Source: a virus. Taken from it: a stretch of DNA of 27,119 bases. The position numbers and the translations under genes are program-made. The notes below the pieces were generated by a model. It did no database searches and was not told the origin of the DNA. It saw only the letters and a program-made list of their open reading frames with translations. Below, one piece after another: positions 14,971 through 22,397 of the stretch (the first letter of the stretch is position 1; each line of letters starts with the position of its first letter). The stretch covers positions 1 to 27,119 of the IMG/VR virus record IMGVR_UViG_3300035670_001071. One strand, 5' to 3'.

Positions 14971-16572
14971 ATGACCGCGCCCAGCACCGATTTAAGCCTA
15001 TCACTCGACATCGAGCGGGCGTACTTTCAGCCGGAAATTGTGATTGAACCAGCCGACGATTTCACGCCTGTAATGTACTTCCCCTATTTGCCGATGGCCT
15101 TGCGGGAGGAATTGCCGCAAGCCTTGGTCGCTGAAACGTGGGCGGCTTATGATGCAGATAACCCGATGGAGGCTTTGCCGGAGGATTTTGGCGACGGGGT
15201 GGAGTACATCAACCTGGGCCAAACTGATGACGGGGTAGAATGCCTTAAGCAAACGCCAGCGCTTAAGCTGGCGCGATTCGGGCGGCAGGTGATACGGGTT
15301 TATGGGCCTTCTGAATACGATGATTGCGAGGCTTATGCATCTACCATGTTTGGCTGGGTGTGTTTGTCCGGAGGTAGCGATGTCGGCAACGACGAGAAGA
15401 TGATCGCGTATAACTCGGTCATTGCGGACTGTGTGGAGGCTGACAAAAACACCTACCAGTTGCCCCCGCTGCCAGAAACACAAGACGCGGGATACTACGC
15501 CGGACGTGGTGGGCGCTTTGATGTCAAGGCCAGCGACGGCAAACGCGACGGGCGCTTGCATCAATTGCAAGACAGCAACACGGGCGCGGGTAGCCAGTAT
15601 TATTTCCGCTTTAAGTTCGGCAAACAGGAATACAAGCGCATTTATTGCGTGTCTGGGAATCGCGGCAAGCACACCTTAACCAAGCAACTGCGCCGAATTG
15701 GCCGCCGTACCGCAACATTCCGCGAGGTGTTGAATTTTAACGGTGATACCGAGCAGACGATCCGGTATTGGTACGACGACCCGGCAGTATCAGTCATCAA
15801 CTGGACGCGCTTTTTGAAGCAGGACGGCACGTTTGCCGATGTGCGCCCGGTCAATTATTCGCCGGGTGATAAGTGGTGGAGCGATAGCTGGGCGCAACGT
15901 ACCGCCGCACGCCAGGGATACGAAGCCAAGCGGGGGAAAACCTTTTATTCTAAGGAGCCGGTATGGGGTTCGCTGGTGGTGCAGTACCAGGTCAGTTATA
16001 CCGCGTTCGAATTGTTCTATGACTTCCCAGACCCACGCCGCCCTTATGAGGTAGTGGTGGGTGGGATTGAGCGGGTCGGCACGCTGGTGAAGGATTATAA
16101 AAATGATGACGTGGTAAATAATTCCGCCCTGACTGATAACGACATCGGCTATGATTTCCAGAAAAAAGACAATGACTGGATCAGAGCGAATAAGAACAAG
16201 ACCGATTTTGACTACGCCAAAGCGCCGCACGTATACCTTAAGCTGTTCCCTAAAATCCGTTTCAAGCCCTACCGTGTGCCGAGTATCGAACTGTTCTACA
16301 CCAACGGCAAGCGGGTGGCAACGCGGGCATGGCAACCCCCGCAGCCTGAATTTATGGACTTGTCGCAAGAGGAACTCCCCAAGGTCGCTATTTTTGAAGA
16401 GCGCAAGCGCTACCGCCGTTATGCTGACGATGCGGTGAGTAATGCTGAGGACTATGGGGAATATGAACGGGTCATCGAAGCGGTATTTTTAGACCCGCTG
16501 GGCAATATCACGCGCCAGCGTTATGAGGAAGGCAACGACGCCACCGAGGACAACAGGCCGGAGCGTACCTGA
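14971..16572 (+). CDS. Unrecognised 533-residue tail-region protein
   Basis: The start ATG at 14971 follows a CCTCCCC tract and has no SD. The protein is acidic at its N-terminus (IERAYFQPEIVIEPADDFTP), rich in Tyr, Trp and Asp throughout, with notable segments YYAGRGGRFDVKASDGKRDG, WWSDSWAQRTAARQGYE and VVVGGIERVGTLVKDYKNDD. No signal peptide, membrane helix or known catalytic motif is seen. Its place between fibre genes suggests a tail-tip or receptor-binding role. It shares TGATG with the next gene, so the two are coupled. Confidence 0.5.
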   Translation: MTAPSTDLSLSLDIERAYFQPEIVIEPADDFTPVMYFPYLPMALREELPQALVAETWAAYDADNPMEALPEDFGDGVEYINLGQTDDGVECLKQTPALKLARFGRQVIRVYGPSEYDDCEAYASTMFGWVCLSGGSDVGNDEKMIAYNSVIADCVEADKNTYQLPPLPETQDAGYYAGRGGRFDVKASDGKRDGRLHQLQDSNTGAGSQYYFRFKFGKQEYKRIYCVSGNRGKHTLTKQLRRIGRRTATFREVLNFNGDTEQTIRYWYDDPAVSVINWTRFLKQDGTFADVRPVNYSPGDKWWSDSWAQRTAARQGYEAKRGKTFYSKEPVWGSLVVQYQVSYTAFELFYDFPDPRRPYEVVVGGIERVGTLVKDYKNDDVVNNSALTDNDIGYDFQKKDNDWIRANKNKTDFDYAKAPHVYLKLFPKIRFKPYRVPSIELFYTNGKRVATRAWQPPQPEFMDLSQEELPKVAIFEERKRYRRYADDAVSNAEDYGEYERVIEAVFLDPLGNITRQRYEEGNDATEDNRPERT

Positions 16573-17282
16573 TGAACACCGGGCGGGTGATTGGCGGCAA
16601 TATTCAAATGACGAGGCCGTTTGATAGGGTGTTGAGGTTTCCTGCTTTCCCAAAATTTATCGAAATCGAAAAAACTTTTGTAATTACCTATCAAGAAGTG
16701 GTCAGGGCATTTGGCGCGAAGGATGGAGAATGCTCTGAGGGGCAAACAACCGTCGGCAAGTGGTACACCTCTCATTCCCATTCACAAACAAAAACAAACA
16801 AGGCTGTTTTCAAGGTTTATAATTACGGCGTTGAACCAAAAAAACTGTTATTTACTGAAGAAGTGCTGCTTCCTGACTTTAGCATAAGCGTAAACTACAC
16901 AAATGCGGGGCCATTTGCCATTCCTTCAGTCTGCCAAATTTATGAGTTTCAAGGCGATATTGCAGTTATTTGTCCAGGTACAGACCCCTTTGAATATTTC
17001 GGCGGTGATTGCAACAGCATTACAATTGTAGGGTCTGGGTACGCCGTAACTTTTGCTAGTGGAACTAAAAATGGGTTTTCATTGTTAAGATATTTTGAGG
17101 TGAATTATCATGCAGAATACCCGCCTTATCCATGTGAAGTTATAGTAAATACATCAACAAGTAAACAAATACCTGTTTCTGAAAAGCTTTCTGAGTATAT
17201 AAACAGGGCGACGATTTTTACTAAAAAACAGGAAATAACGGGGTCTGATGGCGTCAGCTTATTTGACCCATGCTACTCATAA
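16572..17282 (+). CDS. Low-GC protein of unknown function in tail region
   Basis: This 236-residue protein has ATG 16572 overlapping the preceding stop. From about 16625 its DNA is clearly richer in A and T than the neighbours, with AAA, ATT and TTT codons dominating. It contains four cysteines (CSEG, VCQIYEF, VICPGTD, GGDCNSI) and a further PPYPCEV. The sequence is beta-rich and soluble. The composition shift within a coupled gene pair points to recent exchange of this module, as with receptor-binding parts. It is poorly conserved in feel and I do not recognise it. Confidence 0.45.
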   Translation: MNTGRVIGGNIQMTRPFDRVLRFPAFPKFIEIEKTFVITYQEVVRAFGAKDGECSEGQTTVGKWYTSHSHSQTKTNKAVFKVYNYGVEPKKLLFTEEVLLPDFSISVNYTNAGPFAIPSVCQIYEFQGDIAVICPGTDPFEYFGGDCNSITIVGSGYAVTFASGTKNGFSLLRYFEVNYHAEYPPYPCEVIVNTSTSKQIPVSEKLSEYINRATIFTKKQEITGSDGVSLFDPCYS

Positions 17283-17300
17283 ATTATTTACGAGGCACCC

Positions 17301-18065
17301 ATGTCCGACATCGACAACATCATCATTCTCCATACCGGGGGCGCATCCAACAGCGACCCAGACACCAGCCTGGGCGGGGTGGTTTCATCCGTGGCCGTGG
17401 CGGCGCAGACTGCCAGCGGCTTGTCCAATATCACCGGGGTGGCATTTGGCGACATCATCCGGGGCAACGTGACCGGCGACGGCACGCTGGATTTCGACGG
17501 CACGAATCTAGCCTGGGATGACGGCGACGGCACGCTCGGCGCGGCGGTCAATGTCAGCAGCGACGGCACGTATTGGCTCAAAGACGACGACAGCATTGCC
17601 ACCGTCGAGGTCGTGGTGACGGCGGCAAGCCTGCCCGTCGGCGCGGCGGGTGATACCATCACCATCGCCAATGTGGACAACAACCTGCTTGACGATATTG
17701 CAGGCGTCGAGGGCTTTGTAGGGGATACCGAATACCGGGTCTTTGCGCTGAAGAACACCGCCGCAAGCGCCTATCTGGTGTCTTTATGGATTGCCAACCA
17801 ACCGGGCGGCGATAGTACGCTGGAAATCGGGCTGTATACCGGGGGCAACAATGCCACCGCGCCGACTTTGACCGACGAAAACACCGCGCCCGCAGGCGGT
17901 GACGTGACGTTTTCCGCGCCGTCTACCCAAGCGACAGGCTTACAAGTGACGCTGGCAGCGGGTGACTATCGCTGTTTTTACATCAAGCGCACCATTGCCG
18001 CCGGGGAGTATGCGGAGGTGACTAATGATGTGTTTGCGTTGGGCTTGTCGGCGATTGCGGCTTAA
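17301..18065 (+). CDS. Beta-rich virion surface protein
   Basis: This 254-residue protein starts at ATG 17301 with CGAGG 5 nt upstream. It is rich in Gly, Asp, Thr and Ala with tandem-like short strands (GTLDFDGTNLAWDDGDGTLG, then WLKDDDSIATVEVVV). The C-terminal half ends with FYIKRTIAAGEYAEVTNDVF, reminiscent of phage tail-surface proteins that form trimeric or monomeric beta-sandwiches. No enzymatic motif is seen. Its composition is again GC-rich like the main module, in contrast to the gene before it. Confidence 0.5.
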   Translation: MSDIDNIIILHTGGASNSDPDTSLGGVVSSVAVAAQTASGLSNITGVAFGDIIRGNVTGDGTLDFDGTNLAWDDGDGTLGAAVNVSSDGTYWLKDDDSIATVEVVVTAASLPVGAAGDTITIANVDNNLLDDIAGVEGFVGDTEYRVFALKNTAASAYLVSLWIANQPGGDSTLEIGLYTGGNNATAPTLTDENTAPAGGDVTFSAPSTQATGLQVTLAAGDYRCFYIKRTIAAGEYAEVTNDVFALGLSAIAA

Positions 18066-18067
18066 GG

Positions 18068-18153
18068 GTCAGAATCAGGATTTACAGGATTTTATGATTA
18101 GCAGGATTCCCCCATCATGATAATCCTTTAATCCGGTAAATCCTGATTCAGAC
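18068..18153. repeat. Dispersed inverted repeat (TCAGGATTTACAGGATT type)
   Basis: Imperfect 32-bp arms at 18068-18099 and 18122-18153 (left arm reads GTCAGAATCAGGATTTAC; the right arm is its near reverse complement), separated by 22 nt. Similar GGATTTACAGGATT hairpins are dispersed between genes in many bacterial chromosomes. Here it sits between two virion genes, directly before the SD AAAGGA for 18168. Confidence 0.8.
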
Positions 18154-18167
18154 AAAAGGAATTAAAT

Positions 18168-21005
18168 ATGCCTACCGCTACGATATTTTCCACCCCCGGC
18201 ACTAACTCCCGCGCAGTATGCCGGTATGGAGACTATGTTTATTATGCCAACACTACGACAGTTTATAAACTACACAAAGATGGCGGTACACCTTCAACAT
18301 TTGCAAGCGGATTTAGTGGCATTTATTCGCTGTATCCAGATGCAAGCGGGAATATTTATGTTGCAGACTATTCAGCCAATTATGTTAAAAAGATAACTAC
18401 AGCAGGAAGTGTTTCTAATGTTGTCGCCGTAACTGGCTGCACTGGCGTTTTTGTCGAATCTAGCGGCGATTTATTAATTGCAAACTTAAGCACCGACAAG
18501 GTGCAGCGCTGGAATGGCTCAACACTAAATGACGTTGTAACAGCTTTAAATAACCCATTTTTCGCAGTATCCGACAGCGGCGGGAATGTCTATGTTGCGC
18601 AATTTGGGGCGAATGTCATCACCAAGTGGGATGGCATCAGCAAAACTAATTTGGCAAGCGTAGCTGGCGCGGCGGGAGTTGCGATAAACGGCAATGTCTT
18701 ATACGTCAGCAGCTACTCAGATAATAAAATAATTTCAATAAAAACAGATGGCTCAAGCTTAACAAATTACATCACAGGAATTACAGCGCCGCAACAAGTA
18801 ACAGCAGAACAGCGCTTATATATTGGCTCGGTAACAACGGGTAATATTTATCAGGCTGAATTGCCTCTGGCATCAGTTTCAAGATTCAACAGCCAATTCA
18901 CCCAAGCCAGTAGCGTTGCCGACAAAGCCAGCCATGCCGGGCAATTCACCCAAGCCGATAGCATCACCGACAAGGCCACACTTGACGGGCAATATAGCCA
19001 AGCCAGTAGCATAGGCGACAATGCTTGGCTTGGTGGTCAATTCACACAAGTCACTAGCATTGGCGATTTGGCAGGCTTTTACAGCCAATTCACCCAAGTC
19101 ACCAGCATCCCAGACCGTACCGCCATTGCGGGACAGTTCAGCCAGTTCCAAAGCGCACCGACTGAAGCGGCGATCACTTTGCCGTTTGTTGGGGCGCATG
19201 AGGCGGCGCTGCGGGTGCCGTTCGGGTCGCCGGTCGATGCTGCGCTTAGCTTGCCGTGGCGCTGTGCGATTGAGACCACGTTATATTTGCCGTGGGGTCA
19301 GGAAGTGGCGACCGAGGCGGCGCTGGTGCTGGCCTTTACCGGCACGCCGGACGTGGTGCAAGCCGTGCTGGCTTTGCCGTGGGCGGGTCAGGTACAAGCG
19401 GCACTCGCTTTGCCGTTTGGTCAGGAAGTGGCAACCGAGGCGGCGCTGGTGCTGAGCTTTGCCAGTACGCCGGACGTGGTACAAGCGGCACTGGCTTTAC
19501 CCTTCGCCAACATGACCCAAGCCGCGTTGGTGTTGCCCTATGGTCAAGAGGTAGCGACCGAGGCGGCGCTGGTGCTGAGCTTTTCCAGTACGCCGGACGT
19601 GGTTCAAGCCGTGCTGGCTTTGCCCTTCGCCAACACGACCCAAGCCGCGTTGGTACTGCCCTATGGTCAAGAGGTAGCGACCGAGGCGGCGCTGGTGCTG
19701 AGCTTTGCGGCAACGCCGGACGTGATACAAGCGGCATTGGCTTTGCCGTGGGCGAATCAGGTACAAGCGGCGCTGGTGTTGCCGTTTGAGTCGGTACGGC
19801 TTACCGAGGCGGCGCTGGTGTTGCCGTTTGGCTTTGCGGTGGTGGTAGAAGCGGCGATGCGCTTGCCGTTTCAGGCTCCAGACAAGGACATTATTCAAGC
19901 TGCATTGCCCTTGCCATTCGCCGGGGAACCGCCGACCACGACCGTTGTTACGCAAGAGAATTATCTTGTCCACAATGATCGCACGGTTCAAATATTGGAC
20001 TACGAAATTTCCAGCGACATCGACAGCCAATACTGGCAAGGCCGGGTGGTCTTGGCACGGCAAGCGGACTATGCCAGGATTCAAGCCGGTGACCAGGTCA
20101 CGCTACGAGTTCAAAATTTGGACTATCTCTTGATCGTGCTGTCCAGGTCTTACGGGGACAATGGCGATAGCGGCGAATTGAGTTTCACCCTGCGGGTTGC
20201 TTCGCCCGCCGTGCTGCTGGCCGATGAGGTGGTGTCTAAAATTTGGACGGGGCAAAATGCCGGCGACACGGTGGAAGAGGTAGCTGGTGTGGTAGTGGAT
20301 TGGGGCGTGGTGGATTGGCCTATCAAGGCCGGGCGCTTGATTGCCGACAGTGCCAAGCGCAGCGACGTGATCCGCGCCATTGCCGCCGCTGCCGGGGCGG
20401 TGGTGCAGTCGAACCCGGACGGGTCGTTGACCGTGGTGTATGAGACTGGCACGACGGCGTTTAATGCGCTGTTCGATGTCACGCCGGATGCTGTCTATAA
20501 TGACAGGCTGCATATTTTGGACTACACTGAAGACCAGCCGGAGGAGGTGTTCGACAGCATTATTATAACCGACGAAGAAGGCCGCGAAACGGGGTCACAG
20601 GCCAGTTATAACGCGGACTTTGCCAATACGGGGCAATATGTTGGGGTGTTGACGTTGTACGCCGTACCGTGGCGCGTATGGGGTTCGGATTTTGAACTTG
20701 AATGCACAGGCGATCCGAGTATCGTTTTGCGCAGTCCAAAAATTGAACTGGTCGAGGTCGAAGAGGTTGTCGAGCTTCAGGCCGGTCAAGGCAAGACGCG
20801 CTTCCCGGTGTATTCGAGTTTTCAGTATGAGTATCAGCACCGCAAACTGGGGGCGCTGGCTTGGGAGCAGGATAGTCAAACCCTCACCGCCGCCAGCGCG
20901 GGGTATAGCCTGGTGGTGGTGAAGTATTTGCGCCGTCGCTATGCGTTCCCGGTCGAGCATGGGTTGCAGGTGCCTGAATTGGCGCAGTTTTTAGTGGTGG
21001 AGTAG
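18168..21005 (+). CDS. Chimeric tail-tip protein: beta-propeller, two repeat arrays, baseplate-hub-like C-terminus
   Basis: This 945-residue protein starts at ATG 18168 with AAAGGA 7 nt upstream. Residues 1-240 carry repeated blades (NIYVADYSANYVKKIT; NVYVAQFGANVITKWDG) of an NHL/SMP-30-like propeller. Residues 243-330 are 16-residue repeats of the form QFTQxxSIxDxAxxxG. Residues about 330-590 are LPF-rich repeats with a 41-residue unit (EAALVLSFxxTPDVVQA...). From about 590 to the end (QNYLVHN-like start, WQGRVVLARQADYARIQAGD, AAAAGAVVQSNPDGSLTVVY) the sequence resembles tail-hub proteins of the gp27/gpD type. No signal peptide is seen. It probably forms the tail tip with an exposed adhesin arm. 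The propeller DNA is more AT-rich than the hub part. Confidence 0.65.
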   Translation: MPTATIFSTPGTNSRAVCRYGDYVYYANTTTVYKLHKDGGTPSTFASGFSGIYSLYPDASGNIYVADYSANYVKKITTAGSVSNVVAVTGCTGVFVESSGDLLIANLSTDKVQRWNGSTLNDVVTALNNPFFAVSDSGGNVYVAQFGANVITKWDGISKTNLASVAGAAGVAINGNVLYVSSYSDNKIISIKTDGSSLTNYITGITAPQQVTAEQRLYIGSVTTGNIYQAELPLASVSRFNSQFTQASSVADKASHAGQFTQADSITDKATLDGQYSQASSIGDNAWLGGQFTQVTSIGDLAGFYSQFTQVTSIPDRTAIAGQFSQFQSAPTEAAITLPFVGAHEAALRVPFGSPVDAALSLPWRCAIETTLYLPWGQEVATEAALVLAFTGTPDVVQAVLALPWAGQVQAALALPFGQEVATEAALVLSFASTPDVVQAALALPFANMTQAALVLPYGQEVATEAALVLSFSSTPDVVQAVLALPFANTTQAALVLPYGQEVATEAALVLSFAATPDVIQAALALPWANQVQAALVLPFESVRLTEAALVLPFGFAVVVEAAMRLPFQAPDKDIIQAALPLPFAGEPPTTTVVTQENYLVHNDRTVQILDYEISSDIDSQYWQGRVVLARQADYARIQAGDQVTLRVQNLDYLLIVLSRSYGDNGDSGELSFTLRVASPAVLLADEVVSKIWTGQNAGDTVEEVAGVVVDWGVVDWPIKAGRLIADSAKRSDVIRAIAAAAGAVVQSNPDGSLTVVYETGTTAFNALFDVTPDAVYNDRLHILDYTEDQPEEVFDSIIITDEEGRETGSQASYNADFANTGQYVGVLTLYAVPWRVWGSDFELECTGDPSIVLRSPKIELVEVEEVVELQAGQGKTRFPVYSSFQYEYQHRKLGALAWEQDSQTLTAASAGYSLVVVKYLRRRYAFPVEHGLQVPELAQFLVVE
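18894..19181 (+). repeat. 48-bp coding repeat (six units, the last degenerate)
   Basis: Units start at 18894, 18942, 18990, 19038, 19086 and 19134, exactly 48 bp apart, each opening with a Gln codon and encoding QFTQ or a variant. Units have diverged at DNA level, so the array is older than the 123-bp array downstream. Confidence 0.85.
19314..19805 (+). repeat. 123-bp coding tandem repeat (four units)
   Basis: Units start at 19314, 19437, 19560 and 19683, with a partial unit from 19806. Each encodes 41 residues with the pattern EAALVL, then TPDVVQA, then LALPF, then QEVAT. Unit DNA is very similar, especially units 2 to 4, which suggests recent expansion and possible length variation. Confidence 0.85.
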
Positions 21006-21046
21006 GTTTACCAGCACCGCAGATAACACAGCGCAGAGCCGTTTCC

Positions 21047-21083
21047 AGCACCCTCACCCTAGCCCTCTCCCAAGGGAGAGGGG
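21047..21083. repeat. Palindromic intergenic element (CCCTCTCCC type), copy 6
   Basis: An AGCACCCTCACCCTAGCCC lead and CTCTCCC/GGGAGAG hairpin in the orientation of copy 5. It lies 40 nt after the tail-tip gene and directly before repeat array G. Confidence 0.8.
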
Positions 21084-21096
21084 AAAAAGAGAAATC

Positions 21097-21131
21097 ACCA
21101 TTTACCATTCACCATTCACCATTCACCATTA
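21097..21131. repeat. 7-bp tandem repeat (ACCATTC type), array G
   Basis: Five units: ACCATTT, ACCATTC, ACCATTC, ACCATTC, ACCATTA. The period is the same as in the other arrays but the sequence differs. It sits upstream of the GAGGT SD of the next gene. Confidence 0.85.
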
Positions 21132-21144
21132 ACACGAGGTCACT

Positions 21145-21819
21145 ATGCCACTGCCAACCGCAACTTTTAGCTTTGAAATCGGCGGTGCTACCGACGGCAG
21201 CGCTTCGGCTGAAATTGATACCCGCAGCGCGGAGGACGGGGGCGACAATGCCCGCCGCCTGGGGGGGCGGACTTCTAACTTTCAGCCGGGGGACGCTATC
21301 GCGTTCCTGGTGTACTTCGACCACGACAAGTACGACATCGACTATATCAATACTTCGGTGTCCGAGATTAACGGGGCATCGGTCAGCATTGGCACGGTGT
21401 CAAACGGGGTGGTGAACATCACGCAAAAAGAGGGCGTCGTATTCAGTCAGCGCGGGGAGAGTAAGCAACTGGGAAAAAAGGCCATTGCTAACACCTTCAC
21501 GGCCAAGAACATCGGCAACAACCCGCTAACCCACTTCGGCGACGGCAACGCCGCGCTGCAAGATGACCTGCTGACTTTCGCCATGAGTGAAGTCAAGGCC
21601 AGCGAACAAATCTTGCCAACGGACAGCGACACGGTTAAGGCGGCGAAATTGAAGGTCATCCGCAAGCCGACGGTCTACGAGCTTGAGTACAAGACCAAGG
21701 CGCGGTTGTGCCGAATCCAAACGCCGAGCAGGGCGACGATTTTGGGCGATACGGTGAACTTCTCCACGGTCGCGCCGTGGTCAATCCATGTCGCTATTTA
21801 CCTGAAAGAAATCCAATGA
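21145..21819 (+). CDS. Tail-region protein of unknown family
   Basis: This 224-residue protein starts at ATG 21145 with GAGGT 4 nt upstream. It is beta-rich with segments ATFSFEIGGATDGSASAEID, FLVYFDHDKYDIDYINTSVS and ITQKEGVVFSQRGESKQLG, and a C-terminal strand VAPWSIHVAIYLKEIQ. No membrane helix or catalytic motif is seen. It is coupled by ATGA to a 101-residue protein and then to a 70-residue protein, so the three probably act together at the tail tip. Family not recognised. Confidence 0.5.
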   Translation: MPLPTATFSFEIGGATDGSASAEIDTRSAEDGGDNARRLGGRTSNFQPGDAIAFLVYFDHDKYDIDYINTSVSEINGASVSIGTVSNGVVNITQKEGVVFSQRGESKQLGKKAIANTFTAKNIGNNPLTHFGDGNAALQDDLLTFAMSEVKASEQILPTDSDTVKAAKLKVIRKPTVYELEYKTKARLCRIQTPSRATILGDTVNFSTVAPWSIHVAIYLKEIQ

Positions 21820-22121
21820 AGCTGAAGTGCATCCGAGGGCCTGGCATTTACCCGGCTCCGGCAATCTATGACCCGCTATGCAATACGCCGCAGGTGGCAA
21901 AGGCGCGGGGGCGAGTGGAGCTTGACAAGGTCAGCGGCGCAAGGCCGTTTACCTTGACGATTTTGCATGACCCGACGATCAGGCCGTCGCATATCATCGA
22001 AGCCAGCGACAGGGTGGTGGGTGAGGTGTGGCGCGGGGTGGTGCAGTCGGTATCACATGGCCTGGAAGCGAGTGATAACGGGGTGTTCCCGGTCACGGTG
22101 TTGCGGGGGTTGCGGGTATGA
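21816..22121 (+). CDS. Small tail-tip protein
   Basis: This 101-residue protein uses the ATGA start at 21816; the frame stays open upstream, but this start gives the coupled MKLKCIRGPGIYPAPAIYD. The N-terminal half ends in LCNTPQVAKARGRVELDKVS, then GARPFTLTIL and a VWRGVVQSVSHGLE strand. The content recalls small proteins with a hub or baseplate interface (RVELDKVSGARPFTL). It is coupled by ATGA to the next gene. Confidence 0.55.
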   Translation: MKLKCIRGPGIYPAPAIYDPLCNTPQVAKARGRVELDKVSGARPFTLTILHDPTIRPSHIIEASDRVVGEVWRGVVQSVSHGLEASDNGVFPVTVLRGLRV

Positions 22122-22330
22122 ACCCGGTCGGCAAGTTGCGTTCGCAGTTACGGGTCTCTGAACGGGCGCGGGGCGTCGTTACCGCCGTCGATGGGGGCAA
22201 TGTGTCGGTGTCGGTGGGCGGCGCGGTGCAGGTGTTTAACGCTGCTGGCTTGGTGGTGGGTGATGAGGTGGTCATCAACGCCGGGCGCATTGGCCGAGTA
22301 CCCGGTGATGTTGATGTGGTGGAGGTTTGA
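22118..22330 (+). CDS. Small OB-fold-like protein, last gene of the rightward tail set
   Basis: This 70-residue protein has an ATGA start. Strand-turn pattern: RGVVTAVDGGNVSVSVGGAV, then VVGDEVVINAGRIGRVPGDV. This is a short five-strand, OB-like or hub-cap-like pattern. By position it may be a tail-tip spike or plug component. It ends just before array H and the convergent portal gene. Confidence 0.5.
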   Translation: MNPVGKLRSQLRVSERARGVVTAVDGGNVSVSVGGAVQVFNAAGLVVGDEVVINAGRIGRVPGDVDVVEV

Positions 22331-22331
22331 A

Positions 22332-22397
22332 CAATTAACAATTGACAGTTATCAATTGTCAATTGTTAATTATTAATTATTAATTATTAATTATTAA
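22332..22397. repeat. 7-bp tandem repeat array H with 15-bp perfect stem
   Basis: Units run CAATTAA, CAATTGA, CAGTTAT, CAATTGT, CAATTGT, then four TAATTAT. Bases 22333-22347 and 22357-22371 are perfect 15-bp inverted arms with a 9-nt loop. The array separates the convergent tail and portal genes and supplies the stop codon of the portal gene. It could act as a two-way transcript end. Confidence 0.85.

Noticed and set aside
15001-15672. 223-residue reverse-strand ORF
   Set aside because: It is a shadow of the 533-residue gene; no start signal.
18894-19930. CRISPR-like appearance of periodic repeats
   Set aside because: The repeats are coding, in frame, contiguous and without unique spacers; no cas genes.
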